64,000 nucleotides of DNA from Oscillospiraceae bacterium (GTDB lineage: Bacteria > Bacillota > Clostridia > Oscillospirales > Acutalibacteraceae). Location: the NCBI GenBank assembly GCA_015065615.1, contig SVPY01000008.1, forward strand, positions 29,753 through 93,752. Direction: 5' to 3'. Both the position numbers and the translations under genes were made by a program. This document shows, in pieces, positions 49,730 to 58,616 of this stretch. Numbering within the stretch: position 1 is the stretch's first letter; every line of letters begins with the position of its first letter. Under the pieces are notes generated by a model, which worked only from the letters and a program-made list of their open reading frames with translations, was not told the DNA's origin and did not search any database.

Positions 49730-49789
49730 AACAGTTAAATTTACAATGGTAATTTTAACTTTGAACTGTTACACTTATAATATGATAAA
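49730..49789. promoter_or_regulatory. Putative AraC operator and promoter of the isomerase operon
   Basis: Inverted repeats AGTTAAA..TTTTAACT (49733-49760) and AACAGTT (49730-49736) / AACTGTT (49764-49770) lie in the divergent gap, overlapping promoter-like TTGAAC (49761-49766)-17-GATAAA (49784-49789) reading rightward. Consistent with activator binding next to a weak -10. Confidence 0.45.
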
Positions 49790-49861
49790 ATGCTTTAAGC
49801 GTATATAAGCATATTCGGAAAAGTTTTTACTAATTTTTATAAAGTAAAGGAGAAATTTACT

Positions 49862-50623
49862 ATGGAACTTGGTGCACAGCTTTACACAGTTCGTGACTAC
49901 GGTCAGTGTGAAAAAGACATCAGAAGAACACTTAAGAAGATTGCTGAAATCGGCTACAAAGAGGTACAGATTTCCGGCTTTGCTCAGCTCGATGCTCATG
50001 TTATGAAGGATATTCTTGACGAGAACGGCCTCAAGTGTGTTCTTACACACAACAGCGACGATATGATTCTTAATAACACAGAAAAGCTTATTGAGAGACA
50101 TAACATTTTAGGCTGCGATTATATCGGCCTTGGCGGTATGCCTGCTAAGTACAGAACAGAGTATTGGATCGATAACTTCGCTGAAGATTACACAGAGGCT
50201 GCTAAGAAAATTGCAGATGCAGGCAAGCTCTTTATGTACCACAACCATGATTTCGAATTCCAGAAATTCTCTGACGGCAGAAATATGCTCGAGCACTTAA
50301 TGGCAGATATGCCCAAGGAGCTTATGGGCTTTACTCTCGATACATACTGGGTTCAGACAGCAGGTGCCGACGTTTTAGAGTGGCTCGAAATTTTAAAGGA
50401 CAGAATCCCTTGCGTACATCTTAAGGACAGAGGCTATATGCCCGGAGTAGGCGGTGTTATGGCTCCCGTTTTAGAAGGCAATATGAACTTCAAGGCTATT
50501 TTAGCTAAACTTAAGGAATTAGGCACATGTAAGCATATGCTCGTTGAGCAGGATACTTGCTACGAAAGCCCCTTCGTTTGCTTAGAAAAGAGCTTCAAGA
50601 ACGTTAAGAAGCTTGGTTATTAA
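49862..50623 (+). CDS. Sugar phosphate isomerase/epimerase-like TIM barrel protein
   Basis: 253 residues of the xylose-isomerase-like/AP-endonuclease 2 superfamily: MELGAQLYTVRDY start, metal-binding segments MYHNHDFEFQK, FTLDTYWVQ, CVHLKDRG and LVEQDTC. Such enzymes epimerise or cleave keto-sugars. First gene of an operon where this fold alternates with Gfo/Idh/MocA oxidoreductases. GGAGAA ahead of the ATG; codon use suggests high expression. Confidence 0.85.
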   Translation: MELGAQLYTVRDYGQCEKDIRRTLKKIAEIGYKEVQISGFAQLDAHVMKDILDENGLKCVLTHNSDDMILNNTEKLIERHNILGCDYIGLGGMPAKYRTEYWIDNFAEDYTEAAKKIADAGKLFMYHNHDFEFQKFSDGRNMLEHLMADMPKELMGFTLDTYWVQTAGADVLEWLEILKDRIPCVHLKDRGYMPGVGGVMAPVLEGNMNFKAILAKLKELGTCKHMLVEQDTCYESPFVCLEKSFKNVKKLGY

Positions 50624-50643
50624 TATATAAAGGAGAAAGAATT

Positions 50644-51822
50644 ATGACAAAGGTTAAAATTGGCGTTATCGGTGTAGGTAACATGGGTTCAAGCCATTGC
50701 GGCAGCTTTATTGCAGGTCATTGCCCTGAAATTGAACTTGTAGCTATTGCTGACAGACGTGAAGCAAGAAGAAACTGGGCTAAGGAAACTCTTCCCGAAA
50801 CAGTTACAATTTTCGAAGAAGGCGACGATCTTATCGATAGCGGTCTTTGTGATGCAGTTATTATTGCTGTTCCTCACTATCAGCACCCCACACTTGCTAT
50901 CAAAGCATTTGAAAAAGGCCTTCACGTAATGTGCGAAAAGCCCGCAGGCGTTTACACAAAGGCAGTTAAAGAGATGAACGCAGCTGCTGAAAAGAGCGGT
51001 AAGGTTTTCGGTATGATGTTCAACCAGAGAACAAACTGCATCTACAGAAAGATGAAGGAAATTATCGATAGCGGCGAGCTCGGTGAGATCAGAAGAGTTA
51101 ACTGGATTATTACTGACTGGTTCAGAACTCAGGCTTATTACGACAGCGGCGATTGGCGTGCAACATGGGATGGCGAAGGCGGCGGTGTTCTTCTTAACCA
51201 GTGCCCCCATCAGTTAGACCTTATTCAGTGGATTTGCGGTATGCCTTCAAAGGTTCGCGCTTTCACACACAACGGTAAGTGGCATGATATCGAAGTTGAA
51301 GACGACGTTACAGCTTACTTAGAGTATCCCAACGGCGCAACAGGCGTGTTCATCACAACTACAGGCGACTTCCCCGGTACAAACCGTTTCGAAGTTACAC
51401 TTGATGGCGGTAAGATCGTTGTTGATGCTTCCAGAAAAGAAGCAGGCAGAGTTATGGTTCATAAGCTTAAGGATGGCGCTACAAACAGCGGCGTTATCAA
51501 GAATGCTACTGAAGGTTTTGCTAAAATTGACTACGATATTATCGAAGCTGAAACAGATGGCCTTAACCCCCAGCACGTTGGTGTATTGAATGCTTTTGCA
51601 GGCAAGATTTTACACGGTACTCCTCTTGTTGCTGAAGGCTACGAGGGTATTAACGGCTTAACACTTTCCAATGCAATGCATCTTTCAAGCTGGACAAACG
51701 ATACAGTTACACTTCCTATTGATGAAGATTTATTCCTCGCTGAGCTTAACAAGCGCCGTGAAGCTTCCACAAAAACTAAGGAAGTTAAAGAAACAACATT
51801 CAGCACAGAAGGCACATATTGA
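50644..51822 (+). CDS. Gfo/Idh/MocA family oxidoreductase
   Basis: 392 residues. N-terminal Rossmann fold GVGNMGSSHC, the EKP motif (MCEKPAGV, Lys about 99) that contributes the catalytic Lys, and the later CPHQLDLIQW His. NAD(P)-dependent oxidation of a sugar or glycoside hydroxyl, often C3. Twenty bases after the isomerase-like gene. A perfect inverted repeat TGATATTAAG / CTTAATATCA (51821-51851) starts at the stop codon and could limit read-through or protect the 3' end. Confidence 0.9.
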   Translation: MTKVKIGVIGVGNMGSSHCGSFIAGHCPEIELVAIADRREARRNWAKETLPETVTIFEEGDDLIDSGLCDAVIIAVPHYQHPTLAIKAFEKGLHVMCEKPAGVYTKAVKEMNAAAEKSGKVFGMMFNQRTNCIYRKMKEIIDSGELGEIRRVNWIITDWFRTQAYYDSGDWRATWDGEGGGVLLNQCPHQLDLIQWICGMPSKVRAFTHNGKWHDIEVEDDVTAYLEYPNGATGVFITTTGDFPGTNRFEVTLDGGKIVVDASRKEAGRVMVHKLKDGATNSGVIKNATEGFAKIDYDIIEAETDGLNPQHVGVLNAFAGKILHGTPLVAEGYEGINGLTLSNAMHLSSWTNDTVTLPIDEDLFLAELNKRREASTKTKEVKETTFSTEGTY

Positions 51823-51939
51823 TATTAAGCAATAAAATTACTTAATATCAGTTGATAGTGAATAGTGAAAAGTGAAGAGTTAAGGGTCTGCGACGCATTT
51901 TAAGTTTCAGACCGTTAACCTTTGTTGAGGTAATTGACT

Positions 51940-52791
51940 ATGAGTAAATTTATTATCAGCGGTTTTTCCGATGAAATTTGTCCTGAGTTTAAAGAACAGC
52001 TTCGCTGTGTAAAAGCTTGGAACGTAGATTATATTGAAGTTCGCGGTGTTGACGGCAAGAATATCTCTGCCTACACTCCCGAAGAAGCGGTTGAAATCAA
52101 GAAAACTTTAGATGAATACGGTGTAAAGATTTCTTCTATCGGTTCTCCTATCGGTAAAATCGGTATAGAGGATGATTTTGCACCTCATTTTGAAAGCTTC
52201 AAAAACGTATGCGAACTTTGTAAGGTTCTTGATACAAAGTACATAAGAATGTTTAGCTTCTATATTCCTCAGGGTAAGAATCCTGCAGACTATAGAGAAG
52301 AGGTTTTAAATAGACTTAAAGCATTTATCGACTACGCTAAAGAACAGGGTATAGTTCTTCTTCACGAAAACGAGAAGGGTATTTACGGTGATAATGCCGA
52401 AAGATGCCTCGATTTAATGAAGGAATTATACTGCGAGAATTTCAAGGCTGTTTTCGATTTCGCTAACTTTATTCAGTGCGAGCAGGAAACAATGGAAGCT
52501 TACGAAATGCTCAAAAATTATATCGCTTACGTGCATATCAAGGATGCAGTAGGTCCCGGCGTTGTTCCCGCAGGTATGGGTGATGGCAAGGTTAAGGATA
52601 TTTTATCTCTCCTTAAAGCTAAGGGTTTTGAAGGCTTCTTATCACTTGAGCCCCATTTAAGTGACTTCACAGGCTTTAACGCTCTTGAAAACGGCGAAGA
52701 AAAGCAGGATAAAATTTTCTCCGACGGTCACTTCGCTTGGCAGGTTGCTTTAAATGCATTAAAGGGTATTCTTTACGATTTAGATATGTAA
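51940..52791 (+). CDS. Sugar phosphate isomerase/epimerase-like TIM barrel protein
   Basis: 283 residues from the ATG at 51940 (GAGG 9 bases ahead). Same superfamily as the gene at 49862 but only distantly similar: FSDEICPEFKEQL, LLHENEKGIYGD, VFDFANFIQ, YVHIKDAV and LSLEPHL contain the expected Glu/Asp/His metal ligands. The 117-base gap before it contains short direct copies of AGTGAATAGTGAAAAGTGAA-type repeats and an inverted repeat GGTCTG / CAGACC. Confidence 0.87.
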   Translation: MSKFIISGFSDEICPEFKEQLRCVKAWNVDYIEVRGVDGKNISAYTPEEAVEIKKTLDEYGVKISSIGSPIGKIGIEDDFAPHFESFKNVCELCKVLDTKYIRMFSFYIPQGKNPADYREEVLNRLKAFIDYAKEQGIVLLHENEKGIYGDNAERCLDLMKELYCENFKAVFDFANFIQCEQETMEAYEMLKNYIAYVHIKDAVGPGVVPAGMGDGKVKDILSLLKAKGFEGFLSLEPHLSDFTGFNALENGEEKQDKIFSDGHFAWQVALNALKGILYDLDM

Positions 52792-52802
52792 CAAGATGAT
52801 TT

Positions 52803-52862
52803 AAGGCAGCCGAAAGTGTTAGTTAAGTTTAGTTTAACATCTTTATTTCGGCCGCCTTTAAT
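52803..52862 (+). terminator. Terminator-like hairpin after the second isomerase gene
   Basis: AAGGC.GCCGAAA / TTTCGGC.GCCTT arms enclosing a GTTA..TAAC inner region; weak T tail. Probably partial terminator before the last gene of the group. Confidence 0.6.
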
Positions 52863-52888
52863 ACTATTTACAGTTAAGGGAGAATAGT

Positions 52889-53896
52889 ATGAAAAAGTTA
52901 AGATCAGCTATAATCGGCTGCGGCGGTATTGCTCAGGTACACGCAAAGGTTTTAAGCGAGCTTGAAACAAGCGAATTTGTTGCCTGTGCCGATATAAGAT
53001 TTGAACGTGCCGAAAAAATGGCTAATACGTATAATTTAAAGGCGTATTCCTCTATGGAGGAACTTTTGGAGAAGGAAGAGATAGACGTGGTTCATCTCTG
53101 CACGCCCCATTATCTCCATACTCCCATGGCGGAGTATGCCGCTAAAAAGGGCATAAAGGTATTTACCGAGAAGCCTCCCGTTATATCCTATGAGCAGTGG
53201 GCAAAGTGGGACGAAATAACGAAGCTTACAAAAGTAGGTATTTGTTTCCAGAACCGATACAATAAGACCACAAAGTATATAAAAGAGCTTATAAGCGCTC
53301 CCGAAGCAGGTAAAATTTTAGGCTGCAGAGCTTTTGTTACCTGGACCCGCGGCGAGAAATATTATACCGAAAGCGGTTGGCGCGGTTCTCTTGAAACCGA
53401 GGGCGGCGGAGCTCTCATAAACCAGACTATACATACTCTTGATTTGATGCTTCAGTTCTTAGGAAGACCCACTGCAGTTGAAGCGATGTGTAAGAATCAC
53501 CACTTAAAGGGTATTATTGAAGTAGAAGATGCAATAGAAGCGTACTTTAAATGCGGCGACGCCGTGGGTATTTTCTACGCTACCACAGCTTACTGTACCG
53601 ACAGCCCCGTTATATTGGAAGTAATGTGCGAAAATCTCTGTGTTAAGATGGATGGCACTCACATTACAGTTAATTATAAAAACGGCGACAGATACGAAAT
53701 AGATATGAAAGAAGCCGCTGCAGAAGGAAAATCCTACTGGGGCAGCGGTCATAAGGGAGCCATCGGAGATTTTTACGATAGTATAGTCGAAGGCAAAGAG
53801 CCTCCCATTAATATGGCGAATATCAAGAATACCGTTGATACAATGCTTGCTATCTACAAATCCGCAAGAGAAACAGGCGAAACGGTAGAGATATAA
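52889..53896 (+). CDS. Gfo/Idh/MocA family oxidoreductase
   Basis: 335 residues; Rossmann GCGGIAQVHAK, TEKPPV (catalytic Lys), NQTIHTLDLML (His). Distinct from the 50644 paralogue. Closes the four-gene sugar set: two oxidoreductases and two TIM-barrel isomerases. GGGAGA precedes the ATG. Terminator at 53935-53965. Confidence 0.9.
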   Translation: MKKLRSAIIGCGGIAQVHAKVLSELETSEFVACADIRFERAEKMANTYNLKAYSSMEELLEKEEIDVVHLCTPHYLHTPMAEYAAKKGIKVFTEKPPVISYEQWAKWDEITKLTKVGICFQNRYNKTTKYIKELISAPEAGKILGCRAFVTWTRGEKYYTESGWRGSLETEGGGALINQTIHTLDLMLQFLGRPTAVEAMCKNHHLKGIIEVEDAIEAYFKCGDAVGIFYATTAYCTDSPVILEVMCENLCVKMDGTHITVNYKNGDRYEIDMKEAAAEGKSYWGSGHKGAIGDFYDSIVEGKEPPINMANIKNTVDTMLAIYKSARETGETVEI

Positions 53897-53934
53897 ATAT
53901 TGCTTGACTAAAAAAATAAAAAGATGTAATATTT

Positions 53935-53965
53935 AAGAGCAGATTATTTTTTCTGCTCTTTTATT
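53935..53965 (+). terminator. Intrinsic terminator
   Basis: AAGAGCAG / CTGCTCTT stem with T-rich loop and tail. Confidence 0.85.
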
Positions 53966-53989
53966 TTACAGTGTAAGGGAGTGTAGTTT

Positions 53990-54607
53990 GTGACTGTAAA
54001 GTGTCAGATTTGTGACGGAACCATTGAAATGAAAGCGGACGGAACAGGTGCCAAATGCCGTGAATGCGGAGTCGAATATCCTATTGAACTTGTAAAAAAA
54101 CTAAACCAAGAGGGAAAAATCGAAGAAGCTGCAAAACGAGAAAAAACCGAAAGATCGGAACCTGCAAAAAGCTCTGAAGAAATACTTGAAAAAGAAGAAA
54201 AAATTGAAGAAAAGAAATATCACACCGACGATAACAGCGCGAAAGAAGTTACGGTTAAAGTAAAAGAAGATGTTGCCGTAAATCCAAAAGGAAGTTCTGT
54301 TAATAGCAGTAACGATTCTTCTAAAGTTAACGTATTAGAGAGCGTGAGATCGTGTAATAATAACGGTAATCAGAGCGGCAATTATAAGAATCCTGCCGAA
54401 AGTTATAAATCAGACGATTCCGAAAGCGGAAATATTCTGAAAAAAATAATTTACTGGCTGCCGGGCGCTTTTATACTTTTAATAGGTATAATAATAAGTT
54501 CAGCTGGTAGAACCATAGAGTCACCGGTGATGGCATTGCTCGGTTCTTTGGTATGTCTGGTAGGTGCAGTAGTGGGAATAATCGGTATAAGATTATCAAA
54601 CAGATAA
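53990..54607 (+). CDS. Zinc-ribbon membrane protein of unknown function
   Basis: 205 residues: N-terminal C4 zinc ribbon (CQIC...CREC, about 5-27), a long polar Lys/Glu/Ser-rich linker (about 40-150), and two C-terminal membrane helices (about 155-175 and 182-202). The start at 53990 is GTG with AAGGGAG upstream. The layout (cytoplasmic ribbon, C-terminal membrane anchor) resembles small uncharacterised Firmicutes proteins. Monocistronic between two terminators. Confidence 0.65.
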   Translation: MTVKCQICDGTIEMKADGTGAKCRECGVEYPIELVKKLNQEGKIEEAAKREKTERSEPAKSSEEILEKEEKIEEKKYHTDDNSAKEVTVKVKEDVAVNPKGSSVNSSNDSSKVNVLESVRSCNNNGNQSGNYKNPAESYKSDDSESGNILKKIIYWLPGAFILLIGIIISSAGRTIESPVMALLGSLVCLVGAVVGIIGIRLSNR

Positions 54608-54618
54608 TGGTATAAATT

Positions 54619-54656
54619 AAGAGTTAAGCTTTTAAAATAAAGAGCTTAACTCTTTT
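54619..54656 (+). terminator. Intrinsic terminator
   Basis: AAGAGTTAAGC / GCTTAACTCTT stem with T-run, before the exopolysaccharide operon. Confidence 0.88.
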
Positions 54657-54693
54657 GTATTTTAAGAATGTGCAGAGAAATATGTATAAAGCC

Positions 54694-54722
54694 TTGAAAA
54701 AATATTTAAAAAAGAATATAAT
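54694..54722 (+). promoter_or_regulatory. Promoter of the exopolysaccharide operon
   Basis: TTGAAA (54694-54699), 17-bp spacer, TATAAT (54717-54722), start about 54729, leader of about 57 bases. No other promoter of this quality was seen within the following 9 kb. Confidence 0.75.
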
Positions 54723-54785
54723 ATAAGTAGTTATAAATTGGTGTATTATGCTTATTTAGCAATTTAATATAAGGATGGCAAAAGA

Positions 54786-55997
54786 ATGAATATATCTTTC
54801 TCTCCTCCGGATTTAACGGAGCTTGAAATTAACGAAGTTGCTGAGGCTCTTAAGTCCGGCTGGATAACAACCGGTCCAAGAACAAAAGAGCTTGAAAGAG
54901 AAGTTGCTGATTTCTGCGGCACTGAAAGAGCGGTATGTCTTAATTCTCAGACAGCCTGTGCAGAAATGGCATTGAGACTTATGGGAATAAAAGAGGGTGA
55001 CGAAGTTATTACGTCAGCCTATACTTATACTGCTTCAGCATCCGTAATTTACCACGTTGGTGCCAAAATAGTTCTTGTGGACATTCAGGACGAAAGTCTT
55101 GAAATGGATTATGATAAATTGGAAGAGGCTATTACGGAAAGAACAAAGGCAATTATTCCCGTTGACTTAGGCGGTATTCCCTGCGATTACGACAGAATTT
55201 ATGAAATTGTTGAACGCAAGAAACATCTTTTCAAGCCTTCTTCAAAAATGCAGCAGGCTATAGGCAGAATTGCGGTTATGGCGGATACAGCCCATTCTTT
55301 TGGCGCTGTAAGAAAGGGTGTGCCCGCAGGTTCACTTGCTGATTTTTCTTCCTTTTCATTCCATGCCGTAAAGAATTTTACCACAGCCGAGGGCGGCGCT
55401 CTTACGTGGAAGAATATAGAAGGTGTGGATAACGAAGATATCTATAAGCAGATCCAGCTTTTATCACTTCACGGCCAGAGTAAGGATGCACTTGCAAAAA
55501 CAAAACTCGGAGCCTGGGAATACGATGTGTTAGGCCCCTGGTATAAATGCAATATGACGGATATAGCAGCTGCGTTGGGTCTTTCTCAGATGAAGCGTTA
55601 TCCTGCTCTTTTAAAGAGACGTCAGGAGATAATCAAAAAGTATGATTCTGCTTTAAGACCCTTGGGAATAAAAACTCTCGATCACTACGGAGAGGATCAT
55701 TTCTCCTCCGGACACCTCTATATGACAAGAATTCCCGACATAACCACAGAAGAAAGAAACGAAATTATAGAAAAAATGGCTGAAGCCGGTGTTGCGTGCA
55801 ATGTGCACTATAAGCCTCTCCCTATGCTTACAGCGTATAAAAATCTGGGATTTAAAGTTGAAGACTATCCCAAAGCCTACGAACATTTCGCTAACGAAAT
55901 AACCCTCCCCTTACATACAAGACTTAAGGACGAGGAAATAGATTATGTTATTGAAAAATATGTTGAAATAGTGAAGAGCTATTTTAAACAGATATAA
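54786..55997 (+). CDS. DegT/DnrJ/EryC1/StrS family sugar aminotransferase
   Basis: 403-residue PLP enzyme. Opening SFSPPDLTELEINEVAEALKSGWITTGP is classic; the Schiff-base lysine lies in FSFHAVKNFTTAEGGAL (about residue 197), and DTAHSFGA holds the pyridine-binding Asp. It makes a 4-amino-4,6-dideoxy or similar amino sugar nucleotide for the glycan built by the following genes. An insertion around 140-155 (KKHLFKPSSKMQ) is characteristic of PglE/FlmB-like members. Confidence 0.9.
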   Translation: MNISFSPPDLTELEINEVAEALKSGWITTGPRTKELEREVADFCGTERAVCLNSQTACAEMALRLMGIKEGDEVITSAYTYTASASVIYHVGAKIVLVDIQDESLEMDYDKLEEAITERTKAIIPVDLGGIPCDYDRIYEIVERKKHLFKPSSKMQQAIGRIAVMADTAHSFGAVRKGVPAGSLADFSSFSFHAVKNFTTAEGGALTWKNIEGVDNEDIYKQIQLLSLHGQSKDALAKTKLGAWEYDVLGPWYKCNMTDIAAALGLSQMKRYPALLKRRQEIIKKYDSALRPLGIKTLDHYGEDHFSSGHLYMTRIPDITTEERNEIIEKMAEAGVACNVHYKPLPMLTAYKNLGFKVEDYPKAYEHFANEITLPLHTRLKDEEIDYVIEKYVEIVKSYFKQI

Positions 55998-56026
55998 TAT
56001 TTTTATGTGCAAAGGATGAGTTTACT

Positions 56027-57142
56027 ATGAAAAAAGTTCTTATTTTAGGCGTTGCTTCAGTGCAGATGGATGCAGTACTTCAATTGAAAGAAATGGGATA
56101 TGAGACTTTTACCTGTGCGATGGCGAAGGATGGTCCCGCTGCCGATGCATCTGACCATTTTGAGATAATTAATATTTTAGATGAAAATGCGATTGTTGAG
56201 TATATACAGAAAAACAAAATAGACGTTGTATATTCCACCGGATCTGATCTTGCCATTCCTGTAGCTTGCAGGATCAGTGAAAAATTAAATATGCCTCATT
56301 TTGTTACAGCTGATGTTGCGTATACTTGCAACAATAAAGATGTTATGAGAAAAACTCTCACTCCGGCTTGTAAAGGCAATATCCCGTATTACGTTGTTCA
56401 GAGTTTAAGCGAAGTAGATATTGATAAATTAAGTTATCCTATGATAATGAAGCCTTCGGATTCACAAGGACAGAGAGGGATATTCCTTGTGAATAATGCA
56501 GAAGAGATAAAAACAAATTTTGAAATGGCAAAGAAATATTCCAGAAAAGGAAATGTAATTATTGAGAAATATGTAAATGGTCCGGAACTTTCCGTAAATG
56601 TTTATATGGTGGAAGGTAAAACAGAGTTCCTTGCTGTTTCAGATCGTGTAACGTGGCCTGAATATACAGGATTAATCCACAAACATATTGTTCCCACCAG
56701 AATTATGTCCGAAAAGAGTCAGGCTCTTCTTTTAGAAATTGTTGAGGACGCATGCAATCGGGTTGGTATAAAGAACGGTCCTGCTTACTTCCAGATAAAA
56801 GTAGAAAATGAGCATCCTTATATTATTGAAATGACACCTCGACTTGATGGTTGTCATATGTGGAATATATTAAACAGAGCCACCGGGGTTAATTTAATGA
56901 AGCTTACTTTTGAGCATTTGTTAAATAATAATTTGTCAGAACTTGATAATTATAATGGTGAGGTAAAGCCTATGGAATTAGTATTCTGGTGTCAGAAACC
57001 CAATACCATTATGAACAGAGATGATTTAGAATTGCCCTCAGATTCTTTATATCATTTTTACTATTATAATACAGGTGACAATATAAGACCTGTTAACGGA
57101 AGATTTGATAAGATTGGATATTATATAAGAAATATGGAGTAA
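56027..57142 (+). CDS. ATP-grasp ligase
   Basis: 371 residues: N-terminal Rossmann-like KVLILGVASVQMDAVLQLKE, central ATP-binding YPMIMKPSDSQGQRGIFLV and IIEKYVNGPELSV, metal site FQIKVENEHPYIIEMTPRLDG. Carbamoyl-phosphate-synthase-like carboxylate-amine ligase; it probably attaches an amino acid or carboxylate to the amino sugar made by the aminotransferase (inference from context). Confidence 0.85.
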   Translation: MKKVLILGVASVQMDAVLQLKEMGYETFTCAMAKDGPAADASDHFEIINILDENAIVEYIQKNKIDVVYSTGSDLAIPVACRISEKLNMPHFVTADVAYTCNNKDVMRKTLTPACKGNIPYYVVQSLSEVDIDKLSYPMIMKPSDSQGQRGIFLVNNAEEIKTNFEMAKKYSRKGNVIIEKYVNGPELSVNVYMVEGKTEFLAVSDRVTWPEYTGLIHKHIVPTRIMSEKSQALLLEIVEDACNRVGIKNGPAYFQIKVENEHPYIIEMTPRLDGCHMWNILNRATGVNLMKLTFEHLLNNNLSELDNYNGEVKPMELVFWCQKPNTIMNRDDLELPSDSLYHFYYYNTGDNIRPVNGRFDKIGYYIRNME

Positions 57143-57147
57143 TATAT

Positions 57148-58020
57148 ATGGTCATTGCCATAACCGGTGCCAACGGATTCCTTGCAGGATATTTAATTAA
57201 GCAATTAATAAATGAAAATATTCAGGTTAAGCTGCTCAGCCGTAACGCTGGAAGCAGAGAAGGTATTGAATATATAAAAACGGATTATTCATTTGCATCT
57301 CTTAAAGAGATCTTAACAGGTGTTGATGCTATTGTTCACTTAGCTTCTCCAAGAAAAGTTTATGATAATTTTTCGGAATATTTTGATTCTGTTGTTATGA
57401 CGGAAAATTTATATAAGATTGCAATTGAATATAAAATATCAAATATAATTTATGCTTCTTCTATTTCTGTTTATTCAGGAAATAGTTTTCCTTATAATGA
57501 GGAAATGGCAACTGACCCCAAAAATTATTACGGCGCATATAAACTGTTGTGTGAAAAAATAGGTAATATTTATAATGAAAAAGGTTTATGCGTAAAAAAT
57601 CTTAGATTTGCACATATATACGGGGCAAACGAAAACAATAATTATATGATTAATGTGTTTTTCAGAAATGCGTTTGATCATAAACAATTAAAAGTTTTTG
57701 CAAAAAGTTATGCAAAAAGAGAGATGTTATACGCAAAAGATGCTGCTTCGGCAATTATGTCAGCGCTTAAACACCCTGAATTAAAAGGTGTGTTTAATAT
57801 CGGCAGTGGTAATTTTTTGACAAATTTAGACATTGCTGAAACCATATGTAAAATATTCAGCCCGGAACTGGCAGTTGAATGTGGTGAGGATGAAGAGACC
57901 ATAACTTCTTCCTATATGAGCAGCAATAAAGCTGAATCTGATTTGCAATATGTCCCGAAATATGATTTTGAAAAAGCAGTAAAAGAGATAAAAGAAGAAA
58001 TGATGCTTTTGAGAGGTTAA
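57148..58020 (+). CDS. NAD-dependent nucleotide-sugar epimerase/dehydratase
   Basis: 290-residue extended SDR: GANGFLAG at 7-14, SSISVYSG (catalytic Ser, about 109) and YYGAYKLL (Tyr/Lys pair, about 129-133). Modifies a nucleotide sugar, either 4-epimerisation or 4-keto reduction. Five bases after the ATP-grasp gene and 2 before the sugar transferase. Confidence 0.87.
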   Translation: MVIAITGANGFLAGYLIKQLINENIQVKLLSRNAGSREGIEYIKTDYSFASLKEILTGVDAIVHLASPRKVYDNFSEYFDSVVMTENLYKIAIEYKISNIIYASSISVYSGNSFPYNEEMATDPKNYYGAYKLLCEKIGNIYNEKGLCVKNLRFAHIYGANENNNYMINVFFRNAFDHKQLKVFAKSYAKREMLYAKDAASAIMSALKHPELKGVFNIGSGNFLTNLDIAETICKIFSPELAVECGEDEETITSSYMSSNKAESDLQYVPKYDFEKAVKEIKEEMMLLRG

Positions 58021-58022
58021 CT

Positions 58023-58616
58023 ATGTACAGAAAATTTTTTAAACGTGTATTTGATATAATCGTATCGCTTATTGCAGCAATTTTTATAATTATTGTCGCT
58101 ATTCCTGTTGCGATTGCAATAAAAGTTGAGGATGGCGGATCAGTTTTTTATTGCGGCGAAAGATACGGTAAAGATATGAAGAAATTCAGGATGATAAAGT
58201 TCCGCAGCATGAAAATGAATAGCCAGGATATCAGAAATGCTGATGGTACTACATACAACTCAGAAAAAGATCCGAGAATGACAAAAATAGGTGCTTTTTT
58301 AAGAAAATGTAGTATCGATGAGCTGCCTCAGTTTTTTAACGTTCTCAAGGGCGATATGTCTATTATTGGTCCCAGACCTAGTCCTATGGGAAATGAGAAG
58401 ACATATACTGACGTAGTAAAAAGAAAATTCAATGTGCGTCCCGGAATCACCGGTTTAAATCAGGCTTTATTAAGAAACAGCGCAACTTTGGAAGAGCGCT
58501 ATAAAAATGACGTATATTATGCAGATAACGTATCCTTTAAGCTGGATGTAAAAATTTTCTTTATGACTATATCCACAGTATTATTCAGAAAAAATGTTTT
58601 CGGAGGAGATAAATAA
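58023..58616 (+). CDS. Initiating sugar transferase (PglC/WcaJ-type phosphoglycosyltransferase)
   Basis: 197 residues, the compact monotopic PGT form: re-entrant hydrophobic N-terminus (FKRVFDIIVSLIAAIFIIIV), FRMIKFRSM, catalytic-type Asp-Glu in SIDELPQFFNVLKGDMSIIGPRP. Transfers the first phospho-sugar to undecaprenyl phosphate. Overlaps the next gene by one base (TAATG). Confidence 0.93.
   Translation: MYRKFFKRVFDIIVSLIAAIFIIIVAIPVAIAIKVEDGGSVFYCGERYGKDMKKFRMIKFRSMKMNSQDIRNADGTTYNSEKDPRMTKIGAFLRKCSIDELPQFFNVLKGDMSIIGPRPSPMGNEKTYTDVVKRKFNVRPGITGLNQALLRNSATLEERYKNDVYYADNVSFKLDVKIFFMTISTVLFRKNVFGGDK

Noticed and set aside
51821..51851. Inverted repeat TGATATTAAG/CTTAATATCA as a full terminator
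   Set aside because: AT-rich stem without a following T-run; noted only as a possible 3'-end structure.
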